Assembly (NCBI GenBank): GCA_022820025.1
Contig: JAJEGF010000030.1
Location: 1 to 64,000, forward strand
Origin: Chloroflexota bacterium
GTDB lineage: Bacteria; Chloroflexota; UBA11872
DNA: 64,000 nt
Direction: 5' to 3'
Positions 41,302 through 50,166 of the stretch are shown in pieces. How positions within the stretch are numbered: position 1 is the stretch's first letter; each line of letters opens with the position of its first letter. A model generated the notes under the pieces. The model was given only the letters and a program-made list of their open reading frames with translations, did no database searches and was not told where the DNA came from. Made by a program: the position numbers and the translations under genes.

Positions 41302-41916
41302 GTGAGGGATCCGACCGACCGGGACCGCGAGCCGCCGCCGGAGTCTCCGGACGATCCGCCGGCCAGCCGCGATTGGCCCGAGCCTCTGGATTCGGACGAC
41401 CGGCCGCCGGCAACCGGCGGGCTGGGAGGCTTCGCCGCCGATTCGGGGCTGGTCTACCGGCGCGTGGGCGCGTACGTCATCGACTCCCTGCTCGTCGCGC
41501 TGACGACGACCGTGATAGGCGTAGCCTCGGGCATCATCAGCATGGACCTCGAGGCGCCGGCTATCGACCCGTCGCTGGCACTGTGGATGCTGATTTTCGA
41601 GGTGCTTTATCGCTGGTCGGTGCAGTCCGCCTTTGGATTCACGCTGGGCAAGCTGGCGCTCGGACTGCGGCTCGTCGGTTCAGACGGCGGTCCGGCCGGG
41701 CCTCTGCAAATCCTGGTTCGCGAGATCGCCCTGGGCGCCATGCTTGGGGTCGCCCAAGCCACCGGCTGGGCCATCCTGCCGGCCCTGGTGCAGGTACTGC
41801 TGGTGTACGTGGTTATCCACCGGCCGGACCGGCGCAGCCTCCACGACCTGACGGTTCAAACGCGCGTGATCCGGGTAAAGCCCAGCGACTCCGATACGCC
41901 GATGCGGCCCGCCTAG
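41302..41916 (+). CDS. RDD-family membrane protein
   Basis: A 204-residue protein starting at GTG behind GGAGG. The first 45 residues are a soluble, Pro/Asp/Arg-rich tail (SPDDPPASRDWPEPLDSDD). The RDD domain then has three hydrophobic segments with the landmark RRVGAYVIDSLLVALTTTVI (Arg and Asp), FGFTLGKLALGLRLV and the final DRRSLHDLTVQTRVI. RDD proteins are small transporters or scaffolds with little known function. It ends 75 bases before the second parS site. Confidence 0.84.
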   Translation: MRDPTDRDREPPPESPDDPPASRDWPEPLDSDDRPPATGGLGGFAADSGLVYRRVGAYVIDSLLVALTTTVIGVASGIISMDLEAPAIDPSLALWMLIFEVLYRWSVQSAFGFTLGKLALGLRLVGSDGGPAGPLQILVREIALGAMLGVAQATGWAILPALVQVLLVYVVIHRPDRRSLHDLTVQTRVIRVKPSDSDTPMRPA

Positions 41917-41991
41917 TCGGAAACCAACCGCACGCGCGCTGCCTGCGGTCGCCCCGGCCGTTCAGAGCGCCACGCCATGCCGGTTCGCGGA

Positions 41992-42007
41992 TGTTTCACG
42001 TGAAACA
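41992..42007. promoter_or_regulatory. parS centromere site 2
   Basis: TGTTTCACGTGAAACA, identical to the site at 4385, with the palindrome extending one base further on each side. It is located in an intergenic stretch between the RDD gene and the threonine-synthase-like gene. The presence of two exact copies supports a genuine ParB target. ParA/ParB genes are not in the window. Confidence 0.9.
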
Positions 42008-42072
42008 TTCCCCTTTCGCGAGCGCTTGCGCGGCAGCCGACGGCTACCGGGGTTCGTGCGAGCGGTGGCGGT

Positions 42073-43149
42073 TCAGACGCCGGCGTCCTTGAGCCCGCTG
42101 CCGGTCGCCGCGATCAGCACCCGGTCGTCGGGTCCGACTGCGCCCGAGTCCCGCAGGCGCGCCGTCGCCGCAAAGGCCACGGCGGAGGTGTATTCGAGAT
42201 CCAGGCCCTCAAGTCGCGACAGCTCGGCGCGCGTGAGACGAGCAACCGCGTCGTCGACATCCACGATTGTTCCGCCCGAGGCTCGGACGGCCCGCAGCAC
42301 CTCGGCGCCGCGCGCCGGACGGCCCACGGCCACGCCGCCGGCCACGGTGGGTTGCGCCTGAATCGTCGCCGGCGCGTCGGCGCCCGCGGCGAACGCCGCG
42401 GCCAGCGGCGCGCAGGCCGAGGCCTGCGCGGCATGCAGGCGGGGCAGCGATGCCGGGAAACCCGCCGCCGCCAGTTCGCGGTAGGCCTTGAACGCGCCGA
42501 GCAGCAGCCCGCCATTGCCCACCGGCAACACGATGTGCAGCGGCGGATCGTCAACCAGCGCGGTCGCAACCTCCAGGCCAAAGGTCTTGGTTCCCTCCAC
42601 GAAGGCCGGGTGGCGCGCATGCGAGGCGTAGGCCACGTCGGGTGCATGGGCCGCGTGTTCGGCCGCCGTCGCCACGTCCTCGCGGGTGCCGGCGACCGCC
42701 ACCACCTCCGCGCCATAGCCCGCAATCTGGTCGCGCTTGGCCGCGGGCGCGGACTCGGGTACGAAGATCTGCGCCCGCAGGCCGCCGCGCGCCGCGTATG
42801 CCGCCATGGCGGCGCCGGCGTTGCCCGATGAGTCTTCAACGACGGACGTCACACCCGCCCCGGCCAGCACCGCGATTACGGCCGCTGCCCCGCGATCCTT
42901 GAACGATCCCGACGGCGACACGTACTCCAGTTTTGCCAGGACTCGCCGCATGCCGTGCGCCGACCCCCAGCGTTTGAGCGGAACGATCGGCGTGTCGCCT
43001 TCGCCCAGGCTGATCTCCGGGATACCCGCGGGCAGCCCAAGCGCGGGGCGATGCCGCCAGATGCCGTTTCTGTTCGGATCGCGCAGCGCTGGCCAGCCGC
43101 GCGAGGCCCTGGGCAGCGCTGCCGGCAGCAACGGGTCCGGTGCGTCCAT
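42073..43149 (-). CDS. Threonine synthase-like PLP-dependent enzyme
   Basis: A 358-residue fold-type II PLP enzyme. The PLP Lys is in SPSGSFKDRGAAAV, followed by the DSSGNAGAAMAAYAA loop that holds the phosphate, LPVGNGGLLLG as the glycine-rich loop and VLIAATGSGLKDAG at the end. Threonine synthases convert O-phosphohomoserine to threonine. This copy starts MDAPDPL, ends short of the full-length plant type, and could instead act on a related substrate. It overlaps nothing, and the neighbouring zincin gene starts 1 base from its end. Confidence 0.85.
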   Translation of the reverse strand: MDAPDPLLPAALPRASRGWPALRDPNRNGIWRHRPALGLPAGIPEISLGEGDTPIVPLKRWGSAHGMRRVLAKLEYVSPSGSFKDRGAAAVIAVLAGAGVTSVVEDSSGNAGAAMAAYAARGGLRAQIFVPESAPAAKRDQIAGYGAEVVAVAGTREDVATAAEHAAHAPDVAYASHARHPAFVEGTKTFGLEVATALVDDPPLHIVLPVGNGGLLLGAFKAYRELAAAGFPASLPRLHAAQASACAPLAAAFAAGADAPATIQAQPTVAGGVAVGRPARGAEVLRAVRASGGTIVDVDDAVARLTRAELSRLEGLDLEYTSAVAFAATARLRDSGAVGPDDRVLIAATGSGLKDAGV

Positions 43150-43572
43150 CTAGGCAACCCCCAGTCGCTCAAGGTCGGCGTCGGAGAGGCCGAAGAAGTG
43201 AGCGAACTCGTGAATGACGGTGGCACGAATCTCGTCCTTCAGCTCATCGACATCGCTGAAGGCCGCAAGCAGCGGACCGCGGTAGATCGTGATGCGGTCG
43301 GGCAGCACCATGTTGTAGCCGGAGGTTCGCTCGGTTAGCGGCACGCCCGAGTAGAGGCCGAAGAGCGTGTAGCCCTCCGGGACTTCGGCGGCTCTCAGGT
43401 CGCCATCGGAGGGCCATTGCTCAATCAGCACGTCCACGTTGGCCAGGCGCGCACGCAGTGCGTCCGGAATAGAGGCGATGGCCTCCAATACGACACCCTC
43501 AAAGGCCGCCGGTGTGAGGTTGGCCACGGCTACGTCGGGCTCCAGGGAAGCGTGAAGCCCCTGTGATAGCAT
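43150..43572 (-). CDS. Zincin-like metallopeptidase family protein (DUF1025 type)
   Basis: Up to 140 residues. The core motif HEFAHFFGLSD (HExxH plus Asp) is the zinc-binding site of the small minimal gluzincin-type metallopeptidases of the Zincin_1/DUF1025 class. Preceding TVIH are strands TERTSGYNMVLPDRITIYRGPL, typical of the family. The start is uncertain: ATG 43572 has a GAGG-like RBS, whereas GTG 43527 gives a 125-residue protein. It lies 1 base from the threonine-synthase-like gene, in the same direction, so the two are co-transcribed. Confidence 0.78.
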   Translation of the reverse strand: MLSQGLHASLEPDVAVANLTPAAFEGVVLEAIASIPDALRARLANVDVLIEQWPSDGDLRAAEVPEGYTLFGLYSGVPLTERTSGYNMVLPDRITIYRGPLLAAFSDVDELKDEIRATVIHEFAHFFGLSDADLERLGVA

Positions 43573-43605
43573 CCCGCGCCCTCGCTCTGGGAGCCACGCG
43601 CCAGC

Positions 43606-44892
43606 ATGGACGACGTACGCGAGCATGCGCTCGCGAACGGGCTGGCGGTGCTGACCCGCGAGGTGCGCACTGCCCCCATCGCCACCTTCTTCATCTGGTA
43701 CCGGGTCGGCGCACGGGACGAACCCCAGGGCATGAGCGGCGCTTCCCACTGGGTCGAGCACATGATGTTCAAGCGTACCCAGAAGCTGGCCCCCGGTGAC
43801 ATTGGCCGCATGGTGGAAGGTGTAGGCGGCACCTTCAACGCCTTTACCTACGAAGACGCCACCGCATACCACGAGACGCTGCCAGCCGAGCACCTGGACC
43901 TGGCGCTCGAGATCGAGTCCGACCGCATGCTGAACGCGGTGTTCGACCCGGATGATGTGGAGGCCGAACGCACGGTCATCATCTCCGAGCGGGAGGGGCA
44001 CGAGGCCTCCCCTATGTTCCGGCTCATGGAAGCGGTGGAATCCACGGCCTTCAAGGTGCATCCCTACGGTCACGGCGTGATCGGCAGCAAGGCGGACCTG
44101 CGCTCGATGACGCGCGACGATCTCTTCGGTCACTACCGGAAGCACTACGGTCCGAATAGCGCCGTGATCGTGGCCGTCGGAGATTTCGCCACGGACGACT
44201 TGCTGAACCGGATCGATCAGCACTTCGGGGGCTTTCCGGCGAGCAGCGCGCCGTCAGGCGAGGCCGAGCGGGAACCCGCCCAGGACGAGGCGCGGCGCGT
44301 GGAAGTGCATCATCCTGGGCCTTTCCCGGTGCTGATGCTCTGCCATCACACCCCGGAACGCACGCACGCGGACTGCGCGTCGCTCCTGGTGTTGAACGCG
44401 TTGCTCTCCGGACCACCAAGCGGACCCTTTGGCGGCGGCGGCACGCTGCGCACCTCGCGCCTCTACCAGCGATTTGTGGCGTCGGGCATTGCCGCTTCGG
44501 TGGGCGCGGACGTTGGAGTGAACATTGATCCGTCGCTCCACCGGGTGGTGGTGATCCTGCACCCGGGCGGCGCACCGGAGCCGATCGAGGAGGCCGTTCT
44601 GGACGAGGTCCAGCGGCTGCATGACGAGGCGCCCAGCCAGGCGGAGCTTGATCGCGTCGTCCGGCAGACCTATGCCAAGCGGGCCATCGCGCTGGAAAGC
44701 GTCACGGCGCAGGCCGTGCAGTTGGGCATGCTGGAAATGGCCGCCAGTTGGCGGATGGCACAGACGCTTACGGACGATCTGCGACGGGTGACGCCGGCGG
44801 ACGTGCAGCGCGTGGCTCGAACCTATCTGCGCAAGCCGGCCCGGGTGACGGGCTGGTTCCTGCCGGCGGCGGCCAACGGCGCGGCGGCGTGA
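43606..44892 (+). CDS. M16-family zinc protease, catalytic subunit
   Basis: A 428-residue M16B-type protease. The inverted zinc site is present, HWVEHMMFK (HxxEH), and a Glu 70-plus residues later (YHETLPAEHLDLALEIESDR) would complete it. The C-terminal half is the inactive-like lobe with RRVEVHHPGPFPVLMLCHHTPERTHAD. It would degrade small peptides. The following gene encodes the partner without a zinc site, and the two overlap by 4 bases, so they probably form the heterodimer typical of processing-peptidase-like M16 enzymes. Confidence 0.92.
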   Translation: MDDVREHALANGLAVLTREVRTAPIATFFIWYRVGARDEPQGMSGASHWVEHMMFKRTQKLAPGDIGRMVEGVGGTFNAFTYEDATAYHETLPAEHLDLALEIESDRMLNAVFDPDDVEAERTVIISEREGHEASPMFRLMEAVESTAFKVHPYGHGVIGSKADLRSMTRDDLFGHYRKHYGPNSAVIVAVGDFATDDLLNRIDQHFGGFPASSAPSGEAEREPAQDEARRVEVHHPGPFPVLMLCHHTPERTHADCASLLVLNALLSGPPSGPFGGGGTLRTSRLYQRFVASGIAASVGADVGVNIDPSLHRVVVILHPGGAPEPIEEAVLDEVQRLHDEAPSQAELDRVVRQTYAKRAIALESVTAQAVQLGMLEMAASWRMAQTLTDDLRRVTPADVQRVARTYLRKPARVTGWFLPAAANGAAA

Positions 44893-46205
44893 CCTCAGGC
44901 TCCCGCCACGCGATCAACGCGGACAGCGTCGCTCGCCACACACTGCAAAACGGCGCGACGCTGCTGGTCTATCCGAATCCGGCCTCGCCGTCCGTCGCGG
45001 TCGGGGCCTACCACGCGGCGGGCTCCGTGCTTGAGACCCGCGAGACCGCCGGGCTGGCCAGCCTGACGGCCGACGCGCTGAACCGCGGAACACAAGACCG
45101 CACGTATCTCGAATTCAGCGAAGAACTGGACCAGGTCGGGGCCTCGCTGGCATTCCACGCCGACACCGAGTACGCGGCTCTCGGCGGGCGTGCGCTGGCC
45201 GAGGACCTGGAATTGCTGCTGACCCTGTCAACCGACGTCCTGGCGAATCCAACGTTTCCCAATGACGAAGTCGGGCGCGTGCGCGAACAGACGCTGACCG
45301 TGCTGGCCCACGCCGAGGACAACCCCGGATCGCGGGCGTCCCGGCGCTTTCGCGAGTTGCTGTACGGGCCGTCGAATCCCAACGGTTGGCCGGAAGACGG
45401 GTACGCCGCGTCGGTTCGCGAGTTTCAGGCGGATGACCTTCGGAGTTTTCACGCGCGCGCTTATGCGCCGGGATCGCTGGTGCTGGCGGTGGTCGGCGCG
45501 GTGGATCCACCCGCCGTGCGGGACCTGGCCGAACGAACCATCGGCGCCTGGGCGCCGGCGCCTGGCGCGGTGACGAAGGCGGGCTGGCGGGAGGCGCTGG
45601 CGGCGGCCGACGCGCCTCAGGCGGCGCCCGCCGAGTCCAGGCGCGAGGACATCGCCATTGAAGGCAAGACGCAAACCGAGTTTCTGCTCGGCTGGATGGG
45701 GATCCGGCGCACCGACCCGTCCTACTACGCGACCATCGTTGCCAATTTCATCCTCGGGCAGTTGGGCCTAGGGGGACGGATCGGCTCCAATGTGCGCGAC
45801 ACGCAGGGATTGGCCTATCACGCCTCCAGTTACGCGATTCCGGGCCTGACCCGGCAGCCTTGGTCGATTCGCGCCGGGATCAACCCCGCGAACGTGGACC
45901 GCGCTATCGAGGCCAGCTTGAAGGAAGCGCGTCAGCTGGCCGAAACGCCGCCTGATGACGAGGAGTTGCGCTTGAGCAAGCAGGCTCTGGTTGGGTCGCT
46001 GCCGTTGCGCCTGGAACGCAACGACGGAATCGCGAACATTCTGCTGATGATGGAGCGCTACGAGTTGGGCCTTGACTACCTGGGCGGGTATCCAGCCCTG
46101 GTTGACGCGGTAACGGCGGACGACGTGCGCGACGTCACCGCCGCTGTGATGGCGCACCCGGCCTACACCCTGGTGACGGCCGGGCCTGAACTTAGAGCCG
46201 TCTAA
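44889..46205 (+). CDS. M16-family non-catalytic subunit
   Basis: A 438-residue partner of the protease above. The N-terminal lobe matches M16 (LQNGATLLVYPNPASPSVAV, ETAGLASLTADALNRGT), but the HxxEH motif is replaced by a segment without His or Glu ligands (GLASLTADALN). The later parts (NPNGWPEDGYAASV, GLGGRIGSNVRDTQGLAYH with the conserved R and Y pair) are intact. GTG start overlaps the stop of the catalytic gene (GTGA). In heterodimeric M16 enzymes this subunit supplies the substrate-binding R/Y residues. A similar arrangement exists in many bacteria. Confidence 0.9.
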   Translation: MTSGSRHAINADSVARHTLQNGATLLVYPNPASPSVAVGAYHAAGSVLETRETAGLASLTADALNRGTQDRTYLEFSEELDQVGASLAFHADTEYAALGGRALAEDLELLLTLSTDVLANPTFPNDEVGRVREQTLTVLAHAEDNPGSRASRRFRELLYGPSNPNGWPEDGYAASVREFQADDLRSFHARAYAPGSLVLAVVGAVDPPAVRDLAERTIGAWAPAPGAVTKAGWREALAAADAPQAAPAESRREDIAIEGKTQTEFLLGWMGIRRTDPSYYATIVANFILGQLGLGGRIGSNVRDTQGLAYHASSYAIPGLTRQPWSIRAGINPANVDRAIEASLKEARQLAETPPDDEELRLSKQALVGSLPLRLERNDGIANILLMMERYELGLDYLGGYPALVDAVTADDVRDVTAAVMAHPAYTLVTAGPELRAV

Positions 46206-46212
46206 GGGGTCG

Positions 46213-47670
46213 TTAGTAGGACGAAACCCTCGGCGGGCCGGGGTCGGCGGCCAGGACAGTGGCGTCAAAGCTGCGCTGCATCAGATCCAGCTTGATGTCC
46301 TGGTGGGCCGGGCTGTCCCACAGGCTGGTGTGCTCGTGCGGGTCGGCCTCCATGTCGAACAGCTCGCCGATGCCGTGGCCGTGGTAGACGTTCAGCTTCC
46401 AGCGACGATCGCGGTACATGGTGGCGAAAGTGTGATCGGGCTTTTCCACCGCGTCCAGGTACTCGCAGCGCACGAATTCGCGGTGCGTGTCTGGCGGAGC
46501 CTCGCCGGCCAGGATCGGCCGCAGCGTGCGTCCCTGCATGGCCTCGGGCACCGGCAGGCCCGCGTACTCCAGCAGTGTGGGCGCGATGTCGGTCAACTCG
46601 ACCAGGGCGTCGCTGCGCAGACCCGCCTGGATCTGGCCAGGCAGGCGCCAGATCAACGGCACGCGGCTGAGGCCGTCGAAGAAGCGGCAGCCCTTCTGGG
46701 TGAGGCCGTAGTCACCGGCCGACTCACCGTGGTCGCTGGTGAAGATGACGATGGTGCGCTCGGCCTGGCCTGACGCCTCCAGCGCGTCCATCAGCCGGCC
46801 GAACTGCTCGTCGATCTGCTCGATCATCGCGTAGTAGGCGGCCTGGACTTTCTTGCCCTCAAAGGCTTCCGGCCGTTGCGACTCGCTCTGGAAGTCGATG
46901 CCGGAGGCCGTGAGACGGCCCTGATGCTCCAGGTCGGAGGGGCGGAAGTACGGTCCCGGCAGCGCGTCCGGGTCGTAGCGGCGGTAGTACTCCCAGGGAG
47001 GGTTGAAGGGGGGATGCGGGTCATACATGCTGACGCTGAGGAACCAGGGTTGGTCGGCGGGGCGCGGCTGGTTGATGAACTCGATCGACGCCTCCGTGCC
47101 CCAGGTGGTCTGGTGAACCTCCGGCGGCGTGTTGTCCCGCTCCGGCGTGGGCTCCATCAGCGCCCCGGTGAGGTGGCGGCGGTCAAAGTTATGCAGCAGG
47201 ACTTCGTAGGGATCGACGCCCTGCGCGTGCACCCAGGCGGCGTAGTCGTGCTGGTCCAGCGGCCAATCGTTGCGTGGCGCGTGGCTGTACTTGAAGTAGC
47301 GGTAGCCGTCGTTGACCCGCGGCTCGCGCCCGTTGAAGGCCCCGGCCAGGTGCAGCTTGCCGACCAGCCCGCCGTCATACCCGGCCTCGGCCAGCTGACG
47401 CGTGACGAGGTTGGCGGCGACCTCGCGATGAACCCAGCCGTTACCGTTGCGCGGGTTATGCACCCGGCTGGGATACATGCCCGTCAGAAAGCTGGCTCGG
47501 CTGGGCGTGCAGATGGGGCTCTGGCAATAGGCGTGGGTGAAGGCCGTCCCCTCCGCCACAAAACGGTCCAGGTTCGGCGTGCGGATATCCGGGTTGCCCA
47601 ACGCGCCGATGGTGTCGAAGCGCTGCTGGTCGGTGCAGTACCACAGGATGTTGGACCGTTGGTTCGACAT
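46213..47670 (-). CDS. Type I sulfatase
   Basis: A 485-residue sulfatase. Metal-binding N-terminal block is ILWYCTDQQRFDT, and the FGly site is CTPSRASFLTG (C-x-P-S-R) at about residue 54, which needs a formylglycine-generating enzyme from elsewhere. Downstream are the block TIVIFTSDHGESAG and the His-rich substrate pocket (GKLHLAG). No signal peptide is evident, so it would act in the cytoplasm or on small imported substrates. It hydrolyses sulfate esters, likely on sugars. The gene ends 8 bases from the M16 subunit gene, in a converging layout. Confidence 0.92.
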   Translation of the reverse strand: MSNQRSNILWYCTDQQRFDTIGALGNPDIRTPNLDRFVAEGTAFTHAYCQSPICTPSRASFLTGMYPSRVHNPRNGNGWVHREVAANLVTRQLAEAGYDGGLVGKLHLAGAFNGREPRVNDGYRYFKYSHAPRNDWPLDQHDYAAWVHAQGVDPYEVLLHNFDRRHLTGALMEPTPERDNTPPEVHQTTWGTEASIEFINQPRPADQPWFLSVSMYDPHPPFNPPWEYYRRYDPDALPGPYFRPSDLEHQGRLTASGIDFQSESQRPEAFEGKKVQAAYYAMIEQIDEQFGRLMDALEASGQAERTIVIFTSDHGESAGDYGLTQKGCRFFDGLSRVPLIWRLPGQIQAGLRSDALVELTDIAPTLLEYAGLPVPEAMQGRTLRPILAGEAPPDTHREFVRCEYLDAVEKPDHTFATMYRDRRWKLNVYHGHGIGELFDMEADPHEHTSLWDSPAHQDIKLDLMQRSFDATVLAADPGPPRVSSY

Positions 47671-48014
47671 CGGGAACCCGTATGGCTGGCTGCCGGGCAG
47701 CGAACCCTACCGCACGGACGCGCGCTGGGGCCCGCGGCGGTGCTTGATATTTCCAGGTCGACGATTCGGTGCGGCCAATGCGTGATAGATTGCGCGTGGT
47801 GACCTTGGGATTGAATCTTCCGTCTGCCGCCGTCTGCGAGGTTTCTCGTTCACACCAAGCCTTTCGATTCTCGAACGGTATCCCTGAATCGACCTTTCCG
47901 ACATCTGGTTCACTGCGGCGTTTCGTTGACTGACGGATGGTCTGGACCTCCCGCGCGAAGGCGGGTGTAGACGGACGCGCGTCCACGGCGACGGCGTCCA
48001 GGAACGATTTTCGA
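47671..48014. other. Leader/divergent promoter region of the RRM gene
   Basis: About 340 bases between the divergent sulfatase and RRM genes. No frame looks coding. Cold-shock-type RRM genes often have long 5' leaders, and this could be one, but I see no clear promoter pair or structure. TTGATA (47743) and TAGATT-like boxes near 47787-47792 are weak candidates only. Confidence 0.4.
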
Positions 48015-48356
48015 ATGAACATTTATGTCGGCAACTTGCCGTATTCGACCACCGAGGAAGAACTGCGCGAGCAGGCCTCGCAGTACGGCGAACTTACGTC
48101 GTGCACGATCATCATCGACCGTGAAACCGGTCGGTCGCGTGGCTTTGGCTTCATCGAGATGGCCAATGAGGATGAAGCCCTGGCACTGATCGAGGGCCTG
48201 AACGGCAGCAACATGGGCGGCCGCATGCTCACGGTCAACAAGGCGCGTCCGCGTGCGCCCCGCGGCGGTGGCGGCGGCTACGGCGGCGGCGGTGGCGGCT
48301 ACGGCGGCGGTCGTGGCGGCGGCGGTGGCGGCTACGGCGGCGGCGACCGCTACTAG
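48015..48356 (+). CDS. Glycine-rich RRM RNA-binding protein
   Basis: A 113-residue protein with one RNA-recognition motif. RNP2 is NIYVGNLPYSTT and RNP1 is RSRGFGFIEMA, both intact, followed by GLNGSNMGGRMLTVNKARP. The last 30 residues are a GGYGGG/RGGGG repeat. Such proteins are known from cyanobacteria and other phyla, and they bind RNA in cold or stress responses. ATG 48015 begins at the usual place. It ends 45 bases before an 11-bp perfect hairpin. Confidence 0.94.
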   Translation: MNIYVGNLPYSTTEEELREQASQYGELTSCTIIIDRETGRSRGFGFIEMANEDEALALIEGLNGSNMGGRMLTVNKARPRAPRGGGGGYGGGGGGYGGGRGGGGGGYGGGDRY

Positions 48357-48400
48357 GCGGCTACCCCCGTCGGGCCAAGCGCCCGATGGACATCTGATTC

Positions 48401-48427
48401 GGAAGCGCCGGCCTGTCCGGCGCTTCC
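48401..48427. terminator. Intrinsic-type bidirectional terminator hairpin
   Basis: GGAAGCGCCGG (48401-48411) and CCGGCGCTTCC (48417-48427) form an 11-bp perfect stem with the loop CCTGT. It lies between the convergent ends of the RRM gene (48356) and the FAD oxidoreductase gene (48432). There is no clear U-tract, so it could act with Rho or as a stabilising 3' hairpin. It could serve both directions. Confidence 0.65.
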
Positions 48428-48431
48428 GGCG

Positions 48432-49934
48432 TTAAGCGACGCCCAGGTCAGCCAGGCGGGGCGGCTCGCCCAGGTAGTAGCCAACATCCACCAGCGCGCG
48501 CTGCAGCTCACGGATGTTGACGTGGCGCGGGGGCACGCCTTCGGCCACGGCGCAGGCGGCCGCCATGCCGGCCACGCCGCCCGTGACCTTGGCGATCCAG
48601 CGCCAGCGCAGGCTGGCCGTCCGGTCCCGGCCGATGGAGCGTCCCGCCGCCAGCATTCCCTCCACGCCTTGCGGCAGGAACTGGCCCAGCGGCATGTCGA
48701 AGTGGTGGCCCTCTTCGCGCTCGCGCAGGTTGACGAGCTGGCGAGTCCGGCCGCCCTTGCGTGCCTCGTCGTCGTAGCGATAGAGCGTGGTCAACACATG
48801 CACCACGTCGTCGAACCGCCGCTCGGCCACGATGTCGTCGCGACTGAGGGTGTAGTCGGGAACGATCGTGCGGCTCCAGCGCGTGCCCATGTACGGCGCG
48901 ATCTGGCTGACGCGGGCGTTCTCGAATCCCGGTACGTGGCGCTTGTAGAACTCGATGGTGTCGTACGCGTGCAGCCGGGCCGAGGACTCGATGGTGGAGC
49001 GCTGCATGGCGTTCAGCGCCGACAGGGTGTGATCGGGCCAGCGCGTTTCAATGGTCGTGACGTCCTGGTCGTGGGTGGCGAAGGGGATCTTGTAGGCATG
49101 GGCGCCGCCCGGGATTGAGGCCACGTACTTGTACTCGCCGGACTCCCAGTCGGCCATCATGAACGGCAGCAGCTCGCGCGGATAGTTGGCCCACACGCGC
49201 TCCAGAGCCACGAACAGCACCTCGTCCACCCAGCGCGTTTCCTCGTCGCTCAACGGCTTGTCACGCTCGGCGGCCCGGAACTCCTCGTAGGTTTCCCAGT
49301 CCACGTCCTCGACGCGGAAGAAGAGTCCGAAGCCGGCTTCGGCGCTGGCGTAAGCATCCTCGGTTTCGGCGCCGGCCGCGGCGGCCACGTCGGCTTCACC
49401 GGTGGTGTCAATGACGACCTTGGCCCTGATCGCGCGCCGGCCTTCGCCGGTCTCGAAAATCACGCCGCCGACGTGGCCGTCCTCAACGATCGCTCCGGCC
49501 ACGGTGGTGGAGAGCAGCAGGGCAACGTCCAGGTCTCGCAGCCGCTGCAGGGCCAGCCGCTGGAACTCGTTGCGGTCGATGACGGGAATGTGGGCCATGC
49601 CGTCCCAGCGCCAGGGCACGTTGTCGCCGCCGCTGATGAAGTCGAAGGTCTTGATACCGCCGCGCGCGTCCAACCGATCCAGGAAGTCGCCCACCTGGCC
49701 GCCCAGGCCGCGGTCGTGCTGCTGCGGCGCTTGCCAGAGGTCGTGGCGCGAGCCGAGCCCCGGCCCGTAGTTGCCACCCACGGCCGAATACTCGTCAACC
49801 AACGTAGTGCGAGCCCCCGCCGCCGCGGCCTCAAGCGCCGCGTACAGCCCCGAAATGCCCGCCCCCGCCACCAGCACCTCGGTGTCATGCAACACCGGCA
49901 CCTCGCGAGCCGCTTCATGGATCACGTCTGCCAC
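48432..49934 (-). CDS. FAD-dependent oxidoreductase
   Basis: A 500-residue flavoprotein of the FAD_oxidored type. The dinucleotide motif is VLVAGAGISGLYAALEAAAAG, followed by DEYSAVGGNYGPG, and the second FAD contact VVIDTTGEADVAAAAGAE. The C-terminal block EGMLAAGRSIGRD is the conserved GxRxIGxxR-like end. Such proteins often oxidise or reduce unusual acids or sugars. The substrate is unknown. Start M at 49934 gives a normal length. It lies divergent to the ABC exporter with a 230-base gap. Confidence 0.88.
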   Translation of the reverse strand: MADVIHEAAREVPVLHDTEVLVAGAGISGLYAALEAAAAGARTTLVDEYSAVGGNYGPGLGSRHDLWQAPQQHDRGLGGQVGDFLDRLDARGGIKTFDFISGGDNVPWRWDGMAHIPVIDRNEFQRLALQRLRDLDVALLLSTTVAGAIVEDGHVGGVIFETGEGRRAIRAKVVIDTTGEADVAAAAGAETEDAYASAEAGFGLFFRVEDVDWETYEEFRAAERDKPLSDEETRWVDEVLFVALERVWANYPRELLPFMMADWESGEYKYVASIPGGAHAYKIPFATHDQDVTTIETRWPDHTLSALNAMQRSTIESSARLHAYDTIEFYKRHVPGFENARVSQIAPYMGTRWSRTIVPDYTLSRDDIVAERRFDDVVHVLTTLYRYDDEARKGGRTRQLVNLREREEGHHFDMPLGQFLPQGVEGMLAAGRSIGRDRTASLRWRWIAKVTGGVAGMAAACAVAEGVPPRHVNIRELQRALVDVGYYLGEPPRLADLGVA

Positions 49935-50166
49935 GGCGGACCTCTCTCCAGTTCATCGGCGTCGTCACGAGTCCGGCGCCCAAGCTTGTCTGGCCGGGCA
50001 CGGTAGCAGAGCGCGGCTCGGGGCAGGTCGAGAATTCGCGGCTGCCAAGGCCGCTTGTGTAAGCGAAGTCTCAACAGTGGCGGCTCGCGTGCGTCATGAT
50101 CTGCCGGTAGCGAAGCTGAGGCCGGCTCAGGGCGGGCGCCGACCGGACAGACGACAGGAGCAGAGG

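Noticed and set aside
43573-44223. Minus-strand extension of the zincin gene through the M16 gene
   Set aside because: Only the last 125-140 codons show zincin motifs; the upstream part is antisense to a clear HxxEH protease.
48253-48435. Alternative frame over the glycine-rich tail of the RRM gene
   Set aside because: Alternate-frame reading of GGYGGG repeats giving Ala-rich protein, with no start site or conservation signal.
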